NCBI GenBank assembly: GCA_964396535.1
Contig: CAYNFT010000071.1
Location: 1-11,024, forward strand
Reading direction: 5' to 3'
Length of the DNA stretch: 11,024 nt
Source of the DNA: CAYNFT01 sp964396535
GTDB lineage: Bacteria > Chloroflexota > Dehalococcoidia > Dehalococcoidales > UBA2162
The notes under the pieces are model-generated. The model ran no database searches. It worked only from the letters and a program-made list of their open reading frames with translations, and had not been told where the DNA came from. Position numbers and translations under genes: made by a program. Position 1 is the stretch's first letter. Each line of letters begins with the position of its first letter. Shown one piece after another: positions 7,487 through 11,024 of the stretch.

Positions 7487-7999
7487 TCATCTAATATTAG
7501 CCGATGCCTCCAAACAAAGAAGATGTCTCTTCATCTCCACTCCCCCACCGAAGCCGCCGAGCTTGCCATCGCTGGCTACTACCCGATGACAGGGGATGAT
7601 AATGGCCAGAGGATTTCTACCCAGGGCTTGTCCTACTGCCCGAACCGCTCCAGGCTTTTTAATCTGCTTAGCCACCCAGAGGTAACTCCTGGTTTCACCA
7701 TAAGGGATAAGCCTGGTTATCTGCCATACCTCACGCTGAAAGGCCGTAGCCCCCGAAAGGTCAAGCCCATCAGGAAAGGATACCTTTCTGCCACTGAAGT
7801 AGTCCTTGAGGCGTTCCACTAAGTCAGCAAACTGGTGAGGAGCCCACGTAGCCTGATTTACACTATTACCTAATAGCCGATTTGCTTCCTCGGCTGAACG
7901 CTGGGGTAAGGTTGCGGCTAGCAGTCCCTTCGTTGAAGCCTGTATTCCTACCCAACCCATATCGGTTGTGAAAGTAACGTATTTTAGCTCTCTGGTCAT
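7487..7999 (-). CDS. ogt: Methylated-DNA-protein-cysteine methyltransferase
   Basis: A 170-residue O6-alkylguanine-DNA alkyltransferase, a suicide repair enzyme that moves the alkyl group from O6-alkylguanine (and O4-alkylthymine) to its own cysteine. The N-terminal ribonuclease-H-like domain spans about 5-85. The C-terminal catalytic domain has PYGETRSY (99-106), the helix-turn-helix arginine region VRAVGQALGRNP (119-130), and active-site PCHRV with nucleophile Cys137, His138 and hinge Asn129. The GGFGGG loop and Glu164 complete the tetrad. Length and motifs match the single-domain Ogt/MGMT type; there is no Ada regulatory domain. The start ATG (complement of 7997-7999) has only a weak AAGAG ribosome site. 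The gene lies 73 nt behind the membrane protein gene on the same strand, so it may be its operon tail. No separate promoter is evident. Confidence 0.93.
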   Translation of the reverse strand: MTRELKYVTFTTDMGWVGIQASTKGLLAATLPQRSAEEANRLLGNSVNQATWAPHQFADLVERLKDYFSGRKVSFPDGLDLSGATAFQREVWQITRLIPYGETRSYLWVAKQIKKPGAVRAVGQALGRNPLAIIIPCHRVVASDGKLGGFGGGVEMKRHLLCLEASANIR

Positions 8000-8072
8000 A
8001 CTCTTACTTCAAACAGCAAAAGGAGCCAGGGGGTAAGGGTAAAGGCGAAGCCCGACTACCTCCTCAGCAAGG

Positions 8073-9758
8073 TTATTTCTCCTCGTAGGGCAGCACTATT
8101 ATTTTACCCCCAGCGACAACCAGCATAACCTTACTGCTAGGTGCTGCCTGTATATCGCTAGCCACCGCCTCGACTTCTTCATCAGACAGGGAAGGTATGT
8201 CCTCAGGCGCCTGACCGAGACAGCGTAACAGGCGTATATGATAGCCAAGCTTTTCTTCAATCCTGTAAACCAAGCTTGCTGACGGCTCAGCGCACATTAG
8301 AGTAACTGTCTTCCGTAGCGGTAGCTTCTCTGCCCCAAGACGTTGGTCCTGCCGCAGGATACGCCAGTGATATATCAGCACCGGCAGGGATATAAGCATA
8401 GTCTGCAAACTCCAGTTTAAATTACGCAGGATGTTTACCCCAGACGTTCCTTGAAGCAAGCTATTCAGTATCTGATAGATAATGTAGACCAGGTCCGCTG
8501 CCAGCGTTATTACCGCTATCCCCAGTATAGCGTACAGGAAAATACGCCGTGACCTCGCCCCGCGCTCCGCCACGTCACCCTCAGCCGCCATCTGAAGCAC
8601 CCCCCTCCAGTAAAACAGCCACAGGGGTGTACCCACTATCAGCAGTGCCAGACATACGCTTAACTGGTCGTGCCACCACCCTGATGTAACCACCGCTCCA
8701 CTACTGGCTGCGTTAATCCACAGGTTCAACAGGATTCCCAGCAAAGTTATCAGGCCAGCAATCAAAGTGCCTAGGCCAATAAACGACATGAGGTATAGGT
8801 AGACTCGCCGGGCAGAAAGCATCCTCTCGCGTAGCTGAGCCGCTTCTTCTTGCACCGTTTTCTGGTGATAGGTCCAGATAGCGGCAGCAACAAGCATGGT
8901 GGGAATCGTCCAGCCAAGGAACAGGAAGTATCTGTCTCCGGCAGTACTCACACCGCCAAAGGCAAATCTGAATACATAAAATAAAGAGGTAGTTAAGGCT
9001 ACCAGTCCAGCCATTGCCCCACCCAGTATAGCCAGGAGATACATATAGACCTGGCGGAGGGTAGAATCATAGTCTCCTCTTGCCATGTAGAACCAGTGGA
9101 AAGCCCAGGTTGAGCCACCGATTAATATCCAGCCTACATTGTCTTGGACTCCATAGTTCCAGAATCCACCGTGAACTGCATCGCCTCCCCAGACGGGCAG
9201 GCAAAATATGGCAGCATTGACCAGTTGTATCAGACCGCTGGCCAGAGATACCAGACCGAAGCCCGACAGCGCGTAAACGTAGCAGCGCCTCATTGTCTTC
9301 GCCTCCGGTGAAGGCTGCCCTTCTTTCTCTTCCACCCGCCAGTGGTAATACCATATGCCCGCAGTTACTATTAGCATGGTTAGTTCTGCCGACGGGAAAC
9401 GGTCCAGAGACGCACCAGCCATCAGCCATCTTAAGAAACCCACAGCAGCAGTAAGTCCTACCAGCGCTGCCACTCCCTGCGTCACGTTCAGGAACAGCTT
9501 CCGTATCTCTGACCTTATTTCGGCAGGATTCTCAGAGACCTGCCTCCGGATAGTTCTCCAGAAAAGGAACCAGAGCACACCGCCTATAATTAGCATAGCC
9601 AGCCCGAGGCTGAGTTGTCCCCTGGCAAAACCCCTCCAGGTCTCCCCTTTAATGAGAATGTCGAAGCAGAGGGCTAATAGCATGCCCACACCACCGGCGG
9701 ACGTTCCCAGGGTGACGAAGGATACCGTATAGAAAAAAACCCTCTTAACAGTACTCAT
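8073..9758 (-). CDS. Six-module membrane protein, DUF5671-like repeats
   Basis: A 561-residue polytopic membrane protein of unknown function. It is built from six repeats of about 60-80 residues. Each opens with a basic-aromatic motif (KRVFFY at 5, RKLFL at 86, RRCYVY at 157, RQVYMY at 235, RRVYLY at 317, RRIFLY at 404) and holds about two membrane spans. Each closes with an aromatic/HW motif (FLFWR, YYHWR, AFHWFY, TYHQK, LFYWR, IYHWR). This resembles the DUF5671 family; the name is from memory, not a search. Residues about 483-561 form a soluble C-terminal domain with an acidic stretch (SLSDEEVEAVASD) and a terminal beta-like segment (VMLVVAGGKIIVLPYEEK). The ATG at 9758 is preceded at 5 nt by GAGGAGG. 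An upstream ATG at 9905 would overlap the preceding gene by 125 nt and add a non-membrane leader. That preceding gene ends 22 nt away. Confidence 0.85.
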   Translation of the reverse strand: MSTVKRVFFYTVSFVTLGTSAGGVGMLLALCFDILIKGETWRGFARGQLSLGLAMLIIGGVLWFLFWRTIRRQVSENPAEIRSEIRKLFLNVTQGVAALVGLTAAVGFLRWLMAGASLDRFPSAELTMLIVTAGIWYYHWRVEEKEGQPSPEAKTMRRCYVYALSGFGLVSLASGLIQLVNAAIFCLPVWGGDAVHGGFWNYGVQDNVGWILIGGSTWAFHWFYMARGDYDSTLRQVYMYLLAILGGAMAGLVALTTSLFYVFRFAFGGVSTAGDRYFLFLGWTIPTMLVAAAIWTYHQKTVQEEAAQLRERMLSARRVYLYLMSFIGLGTLIAGLITLLGILLNLWINAASSGAVVTSGWWHDQLSVCLALLIVGTPLWLFYWRGVLQMAAEGDVAERGARSRRIFLYAILGIAVITLAADLVYIIYQILNSLLQGTSGVNILRNLNWSLQTMLISLPVLIYHWRILRQDQRLGAEKLPLRKTVTLMCAEPSASLVYRIEEKLGYHIRLLRCLGQAPEDIPSLSDEEVEAVASDIQAAPSSKVMLVVAGGKIIVLPYEEK

Positions 9759-9763
9759 TTTAC

Positions 9764-9770
9764 CCTCCTC
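9764..9770 (-). promoter_or_regulatory. Strong ribosome binding site fixing the membrane gene start
   Basis: On the minus strand GAGGAGG ends 5 nt before the ATG at 9758. It decides for that start over the upstream in-frame ATG at 9905, which would run deep into the preceding gene. Confidence 0.75.
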
Positions 9771-9780
9771 ATACTGTCTA

Positions 9781-10254
9781 CTAATATAAATACAATGGAT
9801 AGACAGGTGCAATAATACTCCATGAGGTTCCTTCCTTCTTGAGCTGGAAGACGTAATGGCGAGTACGTACCGGATTTTCAAAAGGAGTATCGGGTCTGAA
9901 GACATCGATGGTCACGGCTACCATAGCCCTGTCATCTGTTACTGGCGATTCTCCCAGCGTAGCCTTCCACGCATTCGTTTGCCGGCGCTGAATGAATGCC
10001 TGACTCCATTTTTCGTAGGAATTATAGTAGGTCTGTTCTGCGATGGCTGAAGGAGATAGATAGCTATACGCCTTCTCATAGTCTTTAGCCTCGATAGCCA
10101 GGAAATATCTCTGCACCGTGCCCTCAGGCGTATCTTCAGGTAACAGGGTCACAGCGCCTTCACCGGTCATGGTCAAGACCAGCACTACAGCAACTATAAC
10201 AAGAACCCCGATGGTAATACCGAAAGCACATAACCAGCGGTTAGACGACCTCAT
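9781..10254 (-). CDS. Membrane-anchored NTF2-like protein
   Basis: A 157-residue protein with one N-terminal membrane span (about residues 8-29, FGITIGVLVIVAVVLVLT) behind a short basic start. The rest is probably exported or periplasm-facing. Residues about 42-150 look like an NTF2-like/DUF4878-type fold: TPEGTVQRYFLAIEAKDYEKAY is the classic opening helix pair, followed by mixed strands ending HYVFQLKKEGTSWSIIAP. No catalytic residues can be named. These domains are often ligand or peptide binding. The ATG at 10254 is preceded by GGTGGTGA; an in-frame TTG one codon earlier (10257) is the alternative. The six-module membrane protein follows after 22 nt, so the two are likely cotranscribed and may work together. 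I do not recognise the specific family. Confidence 0.75.
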   Translation of the reverse strand: MRSSNRWLCAFGITIGVLVIVAVVLVLTMTGEGAVTLLPEDTPEGTVQRYFLAIEAKDYEKAYSYLSPSAIAEQTYYNSYEKWSQAFIQRRQTNAWKATLGESPVTDDRAMVAVTIDVFRPDTPFENPVRTRHYVFQLKKEGTSWSIIAPVYPLYLY

Positions 10255-10311
10255 CAAATCACCACCCCCAGCCTTGATAGATTAGACTATTTATTTCTTC
10301 GTATTAATTTT

Positions 10312-10320
10312 ATTATACCA
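10312..10320 (-). promoter_or_regulatory. Extended -10 promoter for the membrane operon
   Basis: On the minus strand TGGTATAAT (10320 to 10312) is a perfect extended -10: TG, one base, then TATAAT. The -35 region overlaps the end of the reductase gene and has no good hexamer, which extended -10 promoters tolerate. Transcription would start near 10305, about 50 nt before the NTF2-like gene, and could read through the membrane protein gene into ogt. Confidence 0.6.
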
Positions 10321-10326
10321 TTGTTT

Positions 10327-11024
10327 CTAGTGAAAATAAGAGGATATCTGCTCCACGTCATCTTTAGATAAGCGCCATCCAACTGCCCCAGCATTCTGTT
10401 CCAGGTGTTCCAGATTGAGAGCTTTTGGTATGGCGATAACCTGTTCCTTGGCCACGAGCCAGTTGAGTGCCACCTGAGCTGCGGTTTTTTCGTATCTTTT
10501 GCCAATTTCTTGTAAGAATTTGTTTCTCGATAATTCACCCCTTGCCAGGGGCCTGTGGGCCATAACGGTTATCCGATGCTCTACGCAGTAAGGAAGGACG
10601 TCTCTCTCAATACTTCTCGCAAGTAAACTGTATTCAACCTGGTTCACCACAATTTCATTTTTAGAAAAGCAACTTCGCGCTTCTTCCATCTGGCTTACGT
10701 TAAAATTACTCACGCCAATAAACCTCACCAAATTCTGTTCAACCAGATTCTCCATAGCTGGTATCGTCTCTTTCAAAGGGACCTGGGGATTTGGATGATG
10801 TATCAAATAGAGGTCCAGCCAACCTGTCTGAAGCCTTTTGAGACTCTTTTCAGCCGCTTTAATTACATCGGCATAATGCAAATTATGGGGCGATATCTTT
10901 GTAACAATGAAAAGTTGCTCCCGGGGGAAAGGTTTAATCGCTTCGCCAACAAGCTCTTCAGCATGTCCAGCAGCATACATTTCTGCAGTATCAATAAGAG
11001 TCATCCCTAACTCGATAGCTTTTC
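10327..11024 (-). CDS. Aldo/keto reductase, N-terminus cut by window edge
   Basis: An NADPH-dependent aldo/keto reductase (TIM barrel) reducing aldehydes or ketones; the substrate cannot be read from the sequence. The frame is open to the window edge, and codons upstream of the ATG at 11004 (KAIELG) continue the family pattern, so that ATG is internal. Counting from that methionine, the catalytic tetrad is intact: D5 and Y10 (LIDTAEMY), K36 (IVTKIS) and H69 (LYLIHHPNP). Other family motifs are IGVSNF, VNQVEYSLL and, for the cofactor, IPKALNLEHLEQN near the C-terminus. About 40 N-terminal residues of the usual 270-280 are missing. The promoter just after its stop suggests it belongs to a separate transcript from the genes that follow. 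Confidence 0.92.
   Translation of the reverse strand, partial: KAIELGMTLIDTAEMYAAGHAEELVGEAIKPFPREQLFIVTKISPHNLHYADVIKAAEKSLKRLQTGWLDLYLIHHPNPQVPLKETIPAMENLVEQNLVRFIGVSNFNVSQMEEARSCFSKNEIVVNQVEYSLLARSIERDVLPYCVEHRITVMAHRPLARGELSRNKFLQEIGKRYEKTAAQVALNWLVAKEQVIAIPKALNLEHLEQNAGAVGWRLSKDDVEQISSYFH

Noticed and set aside
9759..9905. ATG at 9905 as the start of the six-module membrane protein
   Set aside because: It would overlap the NTF2-like gene by 125 nt and add a non-membrane leader, while the ATG at 9758 has a near-perfect ribosome site.

Overview
The window looks like a stretch of bacterial chromosome of moderate GC content. The gene set suggests Chloroflexota, perhaps a Dehalococcoidia relative: a membrane protein built from DUF5671-like repeats, a kinase with many PAS domains, and an excisionase-HTH/receiver fusion. 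The taxonomic guess is an inference from protein style only. Nothing in the window is a phage or IS element, and there is no rRNA, tRNA or CRISPR array.

Left part, + strand (1-7484). The window opens inside dnaE, the DNA polymerase III alpha subunit, whose 3' two-thirds or so are present. A RadC/JAB-domain gene follows 29 nt later, probably in the same transcript. A gene-free gap of about 340 nt then carries a good sigma70-type promoter and a set of 10-bp-phased direct repeats. It leads into a two-component pair: a small regulator with an N-terminal excisionase/BldC-like HTH and a C-terminal receiver domain, and a soluble histidine kinase with five PAS domains. After a further 190 nt gap comes a second RadC paralogue, about the same length as the first and alignable with it without gaps over the JAB domain.

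Right part, - strand (7487-11024). An O6-alkylguanine-DNA methyltransferase gene converges on the second radC with only 2 nt between the stops. Upstream of it on the same strand lie a large membrane protein of six repeated modules with a soluble C-terminal domain, then a small membrane-anchored NTF2-like protein, then an aldo/keto reductase cut by the window edge. A strong extended -10 promoter just downstream of the reductase stop probably drives the NTF2-like and membrane protein genes, and possibly the methyltransferase.

How the genes fit together. dnaE, two radC paralogues and the alkyltransferase form a replication/repair-flavoured neighbourhood with a phosphorelay in the middle. The most interesting candidate system is that two-component pair. 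Its regulator has its DNA-binding domain in front of the receiver, belongs to a fold known to polymerise head-to-tail on direct repeats, and is preceded by direct repeats at exactly 10-bp spacing. The second point of interest is the pair of unknown membrane proteins on the minus strand.
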